11,743 nucleotides of DNA, from the NCBI GenBank assembly GCA_023387775.1, contig JAEWHN010000152.1:1-11743 (forward strand). Direction: 5' to 3'. This DNA comes from Pseudomonadota bacterium. Lineage in GTDB: Bacteria; Pseudomonadota; Alphaproteobacteria; Rhizobiales; Rhizobiaceae. The notes under the pieces are model-generated. The model was not told where the DNA came from. It searched no databases and saw only the letters and a list, made by a program, of their open reading frames with translations. Positions 5,340-11,743 of this stretch are shown here, one piece after another. The position numbers and the translations under genes were made by a program. How positions within the stretch are numbered: position 1 is the first letter of the stretch; each line of letters begins with the position of its first letter.

Positions 5340-8126
5340 CTACTCGGCCGCCTCCGCATGCCGCACCTTGCCGATGCGCGCGGCGCAATATTTGAACTCC
5401 GGTATCTTGCCGTAAGGGTCCAGCATCGGGTTGGTCAGCCTGTTGGCCGGGCTTTCGTTGAAGCAGAAGGGCATGAAGATGGTGCCGTCGGCCACCTCGC
5501 GGTCAGCCCGCAATATCGCCTCGATGATGCCCCGCCGCGTCTCCACCGTGATCATGTCGCCAGGGGCCAGATTGTTGCGGGCGATCTCGTAGGGGTTCAT
5601 GGCAGCGATGCCATAGGGCTCGATGGCATCCAGCACGCTGGCGCGGCGCGTCATGGCGCCCGTGTGCCAGTGTTCCAGCAGGCGCCCGGTGGTCAGCACC
5701 AGCGGAAATGCCTCGTCCGGCACTTCGTCGGGCGGCAGAAGATCGGCCGGGACAATACGGCCCCTGCCGTCCTCCGTCGGAAAGCCCGAGGAAAAAACCA
5801 CCTCGTTGCCGGGCTTGTCGTCCGCATCGGCCGGATAGATCACCGAATCCTCGCGCTCGATGCGTTCCCAGGAAATATGGTTCAGCGATGGCATCACGCT
5901 CGCCATCTCGGTGTAGACTTCCGACACGTCGCCATAGTGCCAGTCGAGCCCGATGCGGTCGGCGAGGTCGATGATGATCTCCAGGTCCTGCCGCGCCTCG
6001 CCCGGCATGTCGAGCGCGGGCCGGCCCATCTGTATCTGGCGGTTGGTATTGGTGTAGGTGCCCCACTTCTCCGCATGGGCCGAAGCCGGCAGGATGACGT
6101 CGGCATGCCAGGCCGTCTCGGTGAAGAAGATATCCTGCACCACGAGATGCTCCAGCATCGCCAGCGCCTTGCGGGCGTGCGTCTGGTCGGGGTCGGACAT
6201 AGCCGGGTTCTCGCCCATGATATACATGCCCCGGATCTCGCCGGCATGGATGGCATCGACGATCTCGACCACCGTCAGGCCGGTCTTGGGGTCCAGCGCC
6301 TGGCCCCAGAAATTCTCGTACTGGCTGCGGACGTCGACATTGTCGACCGATTTGTAGTCGGGATAGTACATGGGGATAAGCCCGGCGTCGGAGGCGCCCT
6401 GCACATTGTTCTGCCCGCGCAGCGGGTGCAGCCCGGTGCCCGGCCGGCCGACCTGCCCGGTGATCAGCGCCAGCGCGATCAGGCAGCGCGAATTGTCGGT
6501 GCCGTGCACATGCTGCGAAATGCCCATGCCCCAGAAGATGATCGAGTGCTCCGACTTGGCGTAGGTGCGCGCCACATCGCGGATCACCGCCGCCTCGACG
6601 CCGCACACCGGCGCCATCGCCTCGGGCGAAAAGTCCCTAACCTTGGACTTCAGCGCCTCGAAGCCGGATACATTGGCCTGGATATACTGCTCGTCATAGA
6701 GCTTTTCCTCGACGATGGTGTGGAGGATTGCGTTGAGCAGCGCCACGTCGCTGCCGGCGGTGAAGCGCAGCGCATAGGTGGCGTGGCGCATCAGGTCCTG
6801 GCCGCGCGGGTCGATGACGATCAGCTTCTTGCCTTGCTTGGCTGCCTGCTTGAAGAAAGTGGCCGCCACCGGGTGGTTCACGGTGGGACGCGCGCCGATG
6901 ACGAGGATGCAATCGGCCTTCATCGCATCGTTGAAGGGCGCCGACACCGCGCCGGAGCCCACGCCTTCCATCAGCGCCGCGACCGAGGAAGCGTGGCACA
7001 GCCGCGTGCAGTGGTCGACATTGTTGGTGCCGAACCCCTGGCGCACCAGCTTCTGGAACAGATAGGCCTCCTCATTGGAGCCCTTGGCCGAGCCGAAGCC
7101 GGCTAGCCCCTTGCCGCCATACTCGTTGCGGATCGCCACCAGTCCCGCTGCCGCGCGCGCCATGGCTTCCTCCCACGTGGCCTCGCGGAATATGGTCAGC
7201 GGGTCGACGTCGCGCAGGTCGGCATCGGCGTCCTTCGGCGCATCGTCGCGGCGGATCAGCGGCTTTGTCAGCCGTTCGGGCGACATCGCATAGTCGAAGC
7301 CGAAGCGGCCCTTCACGCATAGCCGGTTCTGGTTGGCAAAACCGTTGCGCCCATCAACCTGGACGATGCGATTGTCTTTCACCGCCACCCGCGTCTGGCA
7401 GCCCACGCCGCAGTAGGGGCAGAGCGTGTCCACCACCCGGTCGAAGGACTGCACGGCGCGGGTGCGGAGCTCCTCGTCCATGAGCGTTTTTTCATAAAGC
7501 GCACCAGTGGGGCAGGCCTGCACGCATTCGCCGCAACTCACGCAGGTCGAATGTCCCATCGGGTCGTGCATGTCGAAGACGGGGAGGGCGTGGTCGCTGC
7601 GGTTTGCCATGCCGATCACGTCGTTGACCTGCACCTCGCGGCAGGCGCGCACGCAGGCATTGCAGGAGATGCAGGCGTCGAGATTGACCGCAATGGCCGG
7701 GTTGGTGATGTCGAACTCGGCAGGCTCGCTCTGGAACTTGGAAGGAAACCGGCTGCTGCCCGAAATGCCCATGGAAGCGGCCCACAGCCAGAAGACCGAC
7801 TGGTTGTCCGGCCCCTCTTCCGCCGGGGGCATGTTGCTGGCCAGGAGTTCGAACACCATTTCGCGCGACTTCTTCGCGCGCTCGGTGTCGGTGCGGACCA
7901 CGATGCCTTCGGAGGGTTTGCGGATGCAGGAGGCGGTGAGCACGCGCTCGCCCTCGACATCGACCATGCAGGCGCGGCAATTGCCGTCGGGCCGGTAGCC
8001 CGGCATGTCGACATGGCACAGATGCGGGATCAGCGTGCCCTCGCGCTTGGCCACATCCCAGATGGTCTCGCCTTCGGCGGCGACGACCGGCCTTCCGTCG
8101 AGCGTGAATTTGATCGTGCCAGCCAT
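5340..8126 (-). CDS. fdsA: NAD-dependent formate dehydrogenase, catalytic alpha subunit
   Basis: This 928-aa protein is the Mo/W-bisMGD subunit that oxidises formate to CO2. Domains in order: a ferredoxin-like [2Fe-2S] domain (Cys37, 50, 53, 67); two [4Fe-4S] ferredoxin motifs, C-x2-C-x2-C-x3-C (Cys152-162 and Cys195-205); a proximal [4Fe-4S] (Cys236, 239, 243, 270); then the molybdopterin oxidoreductase and dinucleotide-binding domains. TRLCHAS places the metal-ligand cysteine at Cys377 followed by His378, the Cys-His pair of formate dehydrogenases (Cys386/His387 in Rhodobacter capsulatus FdsA). Cys rather than Sec is used. There is no Tat signal, so it is cytosolic. The ATG overlaps the stop of the beta gene. 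The size and two-gene layout resemble FDH1 of Methylobacterium. Whether Mo or W is bound cannot be read from sequence. Confidence 0.95.
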   Translation of the reverse strand: MAGTIKFTLDGRPVVAAEGETIWDVAKREGTLIPHLCHVDMPGYRPDGNCRACMVDVEGERVLTASCIRKPSEGIVVRTDTERAKKSREMVFELLASNMPPAEEGPDNQSVFWLWAASMGISGSSRFPSKFQSEPAEFDITNPAIAVNLDACISCNACVRACREVQVNDVIGMANRSDHALPVFDMHDPMGHSTCVSCGECVQACPTGALYEKTLMDEELRTRAVQSFDRVVDTLCPYCGVGCQTRVAVKDNRIVQVDGRNGFANQNRLCVKGRFGFDYAMSPERLTKPLIRRDDAPKDADADLRDVDPLTIFREATWEEAMARAAAGLVAIRNEYGGKGLAGFGSAKGSNEEAYLFQKLVRQGFGTNNVDHCTRLCHASSVAALMEGVGSGAVSAPFNDAMKADCILVIGARPTVNHPVAATFFKQAAKQGKKLIVIDPRGQDLMRHATYALRFTAGSDVALLNAILHTIVEEKLYDEQYIQANVSGFEALKSKVRDFSPEAMAPVCGVEAAVIRDVARTYAKSEHSIIFWGMGISQHVHGTDNSRCLIALALITGQVGRPGTGLHPLRGQNNVQGASDAGLIPMYYPDYKSVDNVDVRSQYENFWGQALDPKTGLTVVEIVDAIHAGEIRGMYIMGENPAMSDPDQTHARKALAMLEHLVVQDIFFTETAWHADVILPASAHAEKWGTYTNTNRQIQMGRPALDMPGEARQDLEIIIDLADRIGLDWHYGDVSEVYTEMASVMPSLNHISWERIEREDSVIYPADADDKPGNEVVFSSGFPTEDGRGRIVPADLLPPDEVPDEAFPLVLTTGRLLEHWHTGAMTRRASVLDAIEPYGIAAMNPYEIARNNLAPGDMITVETRRGIIEAILRADREVADGTIFMPFCFNESPANRLTNPMLDPYGKIPEFKYCAARIGKVRHAEAAE

Positions 8127-9814
8127 CACAGTTCGTCCCGGAAGTATTTCAGCAGGTGGTTGACCGGGTTGGGCGCGGCCTGGCCCAGCCCGCAGATCGA
8201 GGCGTCGCGCATGACACTTTCCAGATCGCGGATCGCGGCCTCGTCCAGCGGAGCCGGCTTCTTCAACAGCGCCACCATCTTGGCCGTGCCTTCCCGGCAT
8301 GGGGTGCACTGGCCGCAGCTTTCATGCTTGAAGAATTTCAGGAGGTTCAGCGTAACGTCCCTGGCGCTGTCGGCCTGCGAAAACACCACGACGGCATGCG
8401 AGCCGACGAAGGCGTCCAACTTGGCGAGCTCGCCGCCGAAATCCAGCGGTATGTCGCCCATCGAAGCGGGCAAAATGCCGCCCGAGGCGCCGCCCGGCAG
8501 ATAGGCCTTGAACTCGTGGCCGTCGGCCATGCCGCCGCAATAGTCCTCGATCAGCTGGCGCGCGGTGACGCCCGCCGGCGCCAACTTCACGCCCGGCTGC
8601 TTTACCCGGCCGGAGACGGACCAGGACCTGATGCCGGGATGGCCGGGCAGCCCCTTGGCCGCGAACCATTCCGCGCCCTTCTCGATGATGTCGCGCACCC
8701 ACCACAGCGTCTCGACATTGTGGTTGAGGGTGGGTCGGCCGAACAGCCCGACCTCGGCGATGTAGGGCGGGCGGTTGCGCGGCAGGCCGCGCTTGCCCTC
8801 GATGCTTTCCAGCATCGCGCTTTCCTCGCCGCAGATATAGGCGCCGGCGCCGCGCCGAAGTTCGATGAAGCCCGAGGCGATGATGCCGGCCTGTGCCAGC
8901 GCCGCGATCTCAGTGCGCAGGATTTCCAGCACCGCCGGATATTCGTCGCGCATGTAGAAATAGACGCGCTCGGCCTCGACCGCATGGGCGGCGATCAGCG
9001 CGCCTTCCAGTGTGCGGTGCGGATCGCTCTCGAGATAAAAACGGTCCTTGAAGGTGCCGGGCTCGCCCTCATCGCCATTGACGGTCATGAGGCGCGGGCC
9101 CTTGAAGGAGCGCACGATGCTCCATTTCTTGCCAGCCGGAAACCCTGCCCCGCCAAGGCCGCGCAGGCCCGCCGCCTGCATGGTTTCAATCAAGGCGTCC
9201 GCGCCGTTCTCGCCCGCGCGCACTCTTGCCAGCAGGCGATAGCCGCCGGCGGCGCGATAGGCGTCGAGCCCGACATATGAGGGCACAATCGTCTTGGTTT
9301 CGCCATCGCGGGCCATCCGCATCAGGCCGTCGCTGGTGGCATGATCGACCTCGCGGTTGCCGATGCGCGCGGCGGGGGCCGTGTCGCAGCGGCCCATGCA
9401 GGGGGCGCGGACCACGCGTACCGCCTTGGGGTCGACGCCCGCGGCGAGTTTCTTCAGCAGCGTCTCACAACCGGCCACCATGCAGCTGACGGAATCGCAG
9501 ACGCGGATGGTGAGCGGCGCGGGCGGCGTCTCGCCTTCCTTGACGATGTCGAAATGGTCGTAGAACGAGGCGACCTCGTAGACCTCGGTCTGCGACAGCC
9601 GCAGCTCCTCGGCCAGGGCGCGCAGATGCGCGGCCGAAAGGCAGCCATAGTGGTCCTGGATCAGGTGCAGGAATTCGATCAGCAGGTCGCGCCTGCGCGG
9701 CCTGTCGATCAGCAGGTCGCGCACCTCGTGCAGCGCCTTGTCATCGAGGCCCCGGCCCTTGGGGCCACGGTCGCGGCCGCCGCCTCGCCTGAACTTCTGG
9801 TCCTGGATGTTCAC
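8126..9814 (-). CDS. fdsB: Formate dehydrogenase beta subunit, NuoE-NuoF fusion
   Basis: This 562-aa protein joins what are two subunits (FdsG and FdsB) in many bacteria. The N-terminal NuoE/thioredoxin-like part holds a [2Fe-2S] site, Cys106-x4-Cys111 and Cys139-x3-Cys143. The NuoF part has the NADH/FMN motifs GLRGLGGAGFPAGKKW, NGDEGEPGTFKDR and GAGAYICGEESAMLES, then the [4Fe-4S] site SCGQCTPC (Cys500, 503, 506) with Cys541. It passes electrons from FdsA through FMN to NAD+. I start it at the GTG at 9814 because GGAGGT (9822-9827) sits 7 bases ahead; the ATG at 9832 has no ribosome-binding site, and a TTG at 9880 would overlap a likely promoter. Residues 9 onward are a basic, Gly/Arg-rich linker. 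The fused form is known from Methylobacterium FDH1. Confidence 0.93.
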   Translation of the reverse strand: MNIQDQKFRRGGGRDRGPKGRGLDDKALHEVRDLLIDRPRRRDLLIEFLHLIQDHYGCLSAAHLRALAEELRLSQTEVYEVASFYDHFDIVKEGETPPAPLTIRVCDSVSCMVAGCETLLKKLAAGVDPKAVRVVRAPCMGRCDTAPAARIGNREVDHATSDGLMRMARDGETKTIVPSYVGLDAYRAAGGYRLLARVRAGENGADALIETMQAAGLRGLGGAGFPAGKKWSIVRSFKGPRLMTVNGDEGEPGTFKDRFYLESDPHRTLEGALIAAHAVEAERVYFYMRDEYPAVLEILRTEIAALAQAGIIASGFIELRRGAGAYICGEESAMLESIEGKRGLPRNRPPYIAEVGLFGRPTLNHNVETLWWVRDIIEKGAEWFAAKGLPGHPGIRSWSVSGRVKQPGVKLAPAGVTARQLIEDYCGGMADGHEFKAYLPGGASGGILPASMGDIPLDFGGELAKLDAFVGSHAVVVFSQADSARDVTLNLLKFFKHESCGQCTPCREGTAKMVALLKKPAPLDEAAIRDLESVMRDASICGLGQAAPNPVNHLLKYFRDEL

Positions 9815-9904
9815 CTGCGCCACCTCCCGCATTTCGCGTCGATGTCGGAGCAATTCCAGCCTGCAACCACTATAGGGCAAGCCAATCAGGTGACGCCAGG
9901 TAAA
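9815..9904 (-). promoter_or_regulatory. fdsBA leader: ribosome-binding site and weak promoter candidate
   Basis: This is the gap between the TusA-like gene and fdsB. The clear element is GGAGGT (minus strand, 9822-9827), which fixes the GTG start at 9814. On the same strand TATAGT (9869-9874) resembles a -10 box, but no good -35 sits 16-18 bases ahead, so an internal promoter is uncertain. Two ACCTG words 10 bp apart lie just upstream. No terminator hairpin follows the TusA-like gene, so read-through from moeA is possible. Confidence 0.35.
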
Positions 9905-10147
9905 TCAACCCCCTACCGGATCGCCGCTTGCCTTCTCGATTACGAAAACGAGGCGCCCGGCCTGGCGTTCCGTCGCAATCATCAGGTCGCCGGTCTCAGA
10001 GAGCAGGTTGGGAATGTCGATGGACGCCAGCGGGTCGGTGCAGACGACCTCGATCTGTTCGCCCGGGGCAAGACCGCGAAGCGCCTTGCGGGTCTTCAGC
10101 GCCGGCAAGGGACATTTCAATCCGCTTAGATCGAGCTTCGTCGTCAT
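9905..10147 (-). CDS. TusA/SirA-family sulfur carrier protein
   Basis: This 80-aa protein has the TusA motif LSGLKCPLPALKTRKAL with the persulfide cysteine Cys12 in CPLP, then APGEQIEV and TDPLASIDIPNLL, matching the TusA fold. A second Cys lies at 36. TusA-family proteins carry sulfane sulfur between desulfurases and acceptors in tRNA thiolation, molybdenum cofactor synthesis and other pathways. Here it lies 46 bp after moeA and upstream of fdsBA on the same strand, so the likely role (inference) is supplying sulfur for the formate dehydrogenase cofactor, for example towards FdhD. The Shine-Dalgarno sequence is poor, which fits translation from a moeA read-through transcript. It could instead be a general TusA that merely lies here. 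Confidence 0.87.
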   Translation of the reverse strand: MTTKLDLSGLKCPLPALKTRKALRGLAPGEQIEVVCTDPLASIDIPNLLSETGDLMIATERQAGRLVFVIEKASGDPVGG

Positions 10148-10193
10148 GTCCGGCTAACGATGAGCCACAGGCGGCGGATGGTCAATCGCAGGC

Positions 10194-11450
10194 CTAGAGC
10201 AGGCTCGAATAGGGCAGGAAGCGCACGATGTCGCCGGGCTTGACGCTCGTGGTCTCTTCGCCGAGCTCGACCAGCCCGTCAGTGTCGACGAGCGAGGACA
10301 GGAGCCCCGCACCCTCGCGCGGGAATTTTTCCGCCTCAAACGTCCCGTCCGCGCCCTTGCGCAGGCTTGCCCGCACATATTCGCGCCGGCCTGGCTTCTT
10401 GCGATAGGAGAATGCAGCGCGCAGCGGCATGGCCAACAGTGTCTCGGGCTTTGCGCCGGCGAGCGCCCGGATCGCCGGGTGGGCGACATGGGCGAAGGTG
10501 ACGAAACTCGCCACCGGATTGCCGGGCAGGCCGATGAAGGCCGCGCCGCGGATGACGCCCATGGCGACCGGCCGGCCGGGTTTTATCGCGACGCGCCAGA
10601 ACACCAGCGAGCCGACGCTTTCGACGCTCGCCTTCACATGGTCCGCCTCGCCGGTGGAGACGCCGCCGGAGGTGAGGATCAGGTCGTGCGCGGCGGCGGC
10701 CTCGGCCAGCACGCGGGCGATCAGGTCGCCCTCGTCGCGCAATATGCCGAGGTCGGTGACGGCGCAGCCGAGCCGCGCCAGCATGGCCCGCAGCATGAAG
10801 CGGTTGGAATCGAAGAGCTGCGCTGGGCCACGCGCGCTGCCGGGCGCCACGATCTCGTCGCCGGTGGAAAACACCGCCACCCGCACGCGCCGGCGAACGG
10901 AAACTTCGGTGAGGCCGAGCGCTGCCACCAGCGCCACGTCCTGCGGGCGCAGAATTTGCCCGGCGTTCAGCACCGTGCTGCCGGCAGAAATATCCTCGCC
11001 GACAGGCCGCACATTGGCGCCGCGCTTCAGGCCTGCCGGCAGGACCACGCCACCGGCTCCGTCGAGCCGCACATCCTCCTGCATGAACACGGTGTCGGCG
11101 CCCTCGGGCATGGGCGCGCCCGTGAAGATGCGCACGGCCTGTCCCGGCTCGATGGCCGCGCCGGCCGACATGCCGGCCTGCACGCGGGCGGAAACAGGAA
11201 AAACGGCTTCCCCCTCCGCCGGCAGGTCGGCGGCGTGCAGGGCATAGCCGTCAACCGCCGAGTTGGTGAAGGGCGGCAGCGGCAGCGGTGCGACAAGATC
11301 ATGCGCCAGCACGCGCCCGTCGGCTTCGGCCAGCGGCACCGTCTCTGTCTCGGCAACCGGCGTCAGCCGCGACGCGATCAGCGCCACCGCCTCGTCCACC
11401 GGCATCAGCGGCCCGCCAAAGGCGAAGCAGTCGTCGGAAAGTTGCGCCAT
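10194..11450 (-). CDS. moeA: MoeA, molybdopterin molybdotransferase
   Basis: This 418-aa protein matches MoeA in length and motifs: FTNSAVDGYAL (Asp67), FTGAPMPEGADTVFMQED, VAVFSTGDEIV, SGGVSTGEADHVK and LPGNPVASF (residues 308-312), with a C-terminal domain ending in a short hydrophobic tail. MoeA ligates molybdate, or tungstate in some paralogs, to adenylylated molybdopterin. I use the ATG at 11450, 9 bases after GGAGG (11460-11464); a further 25 in-frame residues upstream are Arg/Pro-rich and not MoeA-like. Its place with fdsBA and beside divergent fdhD suggests a copy serving formate dehydrogenase. Whether this is the only moeA of the genome cannot be told here. Confidence 0.95.
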   Translation of the reverse strand: MAQLSDDCFAFGGPLMPVDEAVALIASRLTPVAETETVPLAEADGRVLAHDLVAPLPLPPFTNSAVDGYALHAADLPAEGEAVFPVSARVQAGMSAGAAIEPGQAVRIFTGAPMPEGADTVFMQEDVRLDGAGGVVLPAGLKRGANVRPVGEDISAGSTVLNAGQILRPQDVALVAALGLTEVSVRRRVRVAVFSTGDEIVAPGSARGPAQLFDSNRFMLRAMLARLGCAVTDLGILRDEGDLIARVLAEAAAAHDLILTSGGVSTGEADHVKASVESVGSLVFWRVAIKPGRPVAMGVIRGAAFIGLPGNPVASFVTFAHVAHPAIRALAGAKPETLLAMPLRAAFSYRKKPGRREYVRASLRKGADGTFEAEKFPREGAGLLSSLVDTDGLVELGEETTSVKPGDIVRFLPYSSLL

Positions 11451-11591
11451 GGTTTGTTCCCTCCGGTCTTCGCCGGGCGGGAAGGCCGGCCTGAGCTTAT
11501 CCCGGAAGGGCCCTCGCCCTTTCAAGATTGGCCTGGATTTGAACAGGCTATAGACTGGGGGTCAAGCGATGCGAGCAGGGACGAGAGCGTC
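11451..11591. promoter_or_regulatory. Divergent moeA/fdhD promoter region
   Basis: This 141-bp divergent intergenic region must hold promoters for both directions. For moeA (minus strand) there is CTTGAC (11561-11566), the alphaproteobacterial -35 consensus, 18 bp from TCAAAT (11537-11542), which would give a leader of about 80 nt. For fdhD (plus strand) TATAGA (11549-11554) is a possible -10, with only a poor TTGGCC -35 at a 15-bp spacing. The two candidates overlap, so one regulator could switch both. A 10-bp perfect palindrome AGGCCGGCCT (11483-11492) lies in the moeA leader. Confidence 0.45.
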
Positions 11592-11743
11592 ATGCAGCAG
11601 ACAAAACCCAAGGCCGACCCGGCCGTGATCCTGCCCCACCCGGAAGACCCGCGCCTGACCGAGCGCGTCATCGGCATCGACCACACACGCGCAATCGTCG
11701 ACGTGAAGGTGCCGGTGGAGCGGGCGCTGACGCTCTATCTCAA
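11592..11743 (+). CDS. fdhD: FdhD, formate dehydrogenase accessory sulfurtransferase (5' end only)
   Basis: Fifty codons are visible before the window ends. The protein begins MQQTKPKADPAVILPHPEDP and continues LTERVIGIDH, then VPVERALTLYLN. The last stretch matches the N-terminal pattern of FdhD, in which a variable head is followed by a conserved V-E-x-P/A-L-T-L/I-Y/F-L-N. FdhD moves sulfur from a cysteine desulfurase onto the bisMGD cofactor, which formate dehydrogenases need for activity. The catalytic cysteine loop lies beyond the window. The ATG at 11592 is the only reasonable start; an ATG at 11569 is out of frame. The neighbouring formate dehydrogenase genes support the call. The ribosome-binding site is weak (GAGAG). 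Confidence 0.85.
   Translation, partial: MQQTKPKADPAVILPHPEDPRLTERVIGIDHTRAIVDVKVPVERALTLYL

Noticed and set aside
5358..7106. 582-codon open frame on the plus strand opposite fdsA
   Set aside because: It is an antisense shadow of a 928-aa protein with complete cofactor motifs. Its product is His/Val/Gly-rich without domains, and it begins just after the convergent hairpin without a convincing ribosome-binding site.
9748..9766. Inverted repeat GGCCCC / GGGGCC with a 7-base loop in the start of fdsB
   Set aside because: It lies in codons for the Gly/Arg/Pro-rich linker, where such GC words are expected by composition; there is no T run and no gene boundary.
9815..9904. Sigma-54 (-24/-12) promoter before fdsB
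   Set aside because: TGGC and TTGCA words are present, but the GG to GC distance is 17 bases rather than the required 10.
11451..11591. Moco riboswitch in the moeA leader
   Set aside because: The leader of about 80 nt has a short palindrome and GC-rich stems, but I cannot fit the multi-stem Moco RNA motif to it; a covariance-model search would be needed.
1..11743. A functional link between the C-P lyase operon and the formate dehydrogenase operon
   Set aside because: They are convergent with a hairpin between them, and no known C-P lyase product is formate. Proximity alone does not support a joint pathway.

Overview
The window reads as chromosomal DNA of a high-GC alphaproteobacterium, most likely in the Hyphomicrobiales near Mesorhizobium/Aminobacter. 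This placement is inferred from the GC-rich codon use, the phn gene order with a FosX-like gene inside it, and the two-subunit form of the formate dehydrogenase. No taxonomic search was possible. There are no tRNA or rRNA genes, insertion sequences, CRISPR arrays or broken genes; the DNA is packed with housekeeping-style metabolic genes.

Left half, + strand (1-5312): the core of a carbon-phosphorus (C-P) lyase operon. The order is phnG (3' end only), phnH, phnI, a FosX-type metal-dependent epoxide hydrolase gene, phnJ, phnK, phnL and a hexapeptide-repeat acyltransferase of the phosphonate-associated type. Stops and starts overlap (TGATG or ATGA) or lie within a few bases, so this is one tightly coupled transcript. 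PhnG/H/I/J form the core that attaches phosphonate to ribose and cleaves the C-P bond by radical SAM chemistry; PhnK and PhnL are the associated ABC-type ATPases. The FosX-like protein keeps the known metal ligands and catalytic Glu, and could open fosfomycin-type epoxyphosphonates. No phnM, phnN, phnP or phnCDE is in view. A compact GC hairpin fills the 27 bp between this operon and the convergent operon on the right.

Right half, - strand (5340-11450): read in transcription order, moeA, a TusA-family sulfur carrier gene, a fused NuoE/NuoF-like formate dehydrogenase beta subunit gene, and the large FdsA-type catalytic subunit gene. A divergent fdhD begins at 11592 on the + strand and runs off the end. 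Together these give a soluble NAD-dependent formate dehydrogenase and much of its cofactor maturation: MoeA inserts the metal, FdhD sulfurates the cofactor, and the TusA-like carrier may pass sulfur along. The enzyme oxidises formate to CO2, moving electrons from the Mo/W-bisMGD site through FeS clusters to FMN and NAD+.

The most interesting points are the epoxide hydrolase placed between phnI and phnJ, the phosphonate-operon acyltransferase of unknown substrate, and the dedicated metal/sulfur maturation set beside a two-subunit formate dehydrogenase. None of these is a wholly new system from the sequence alone.
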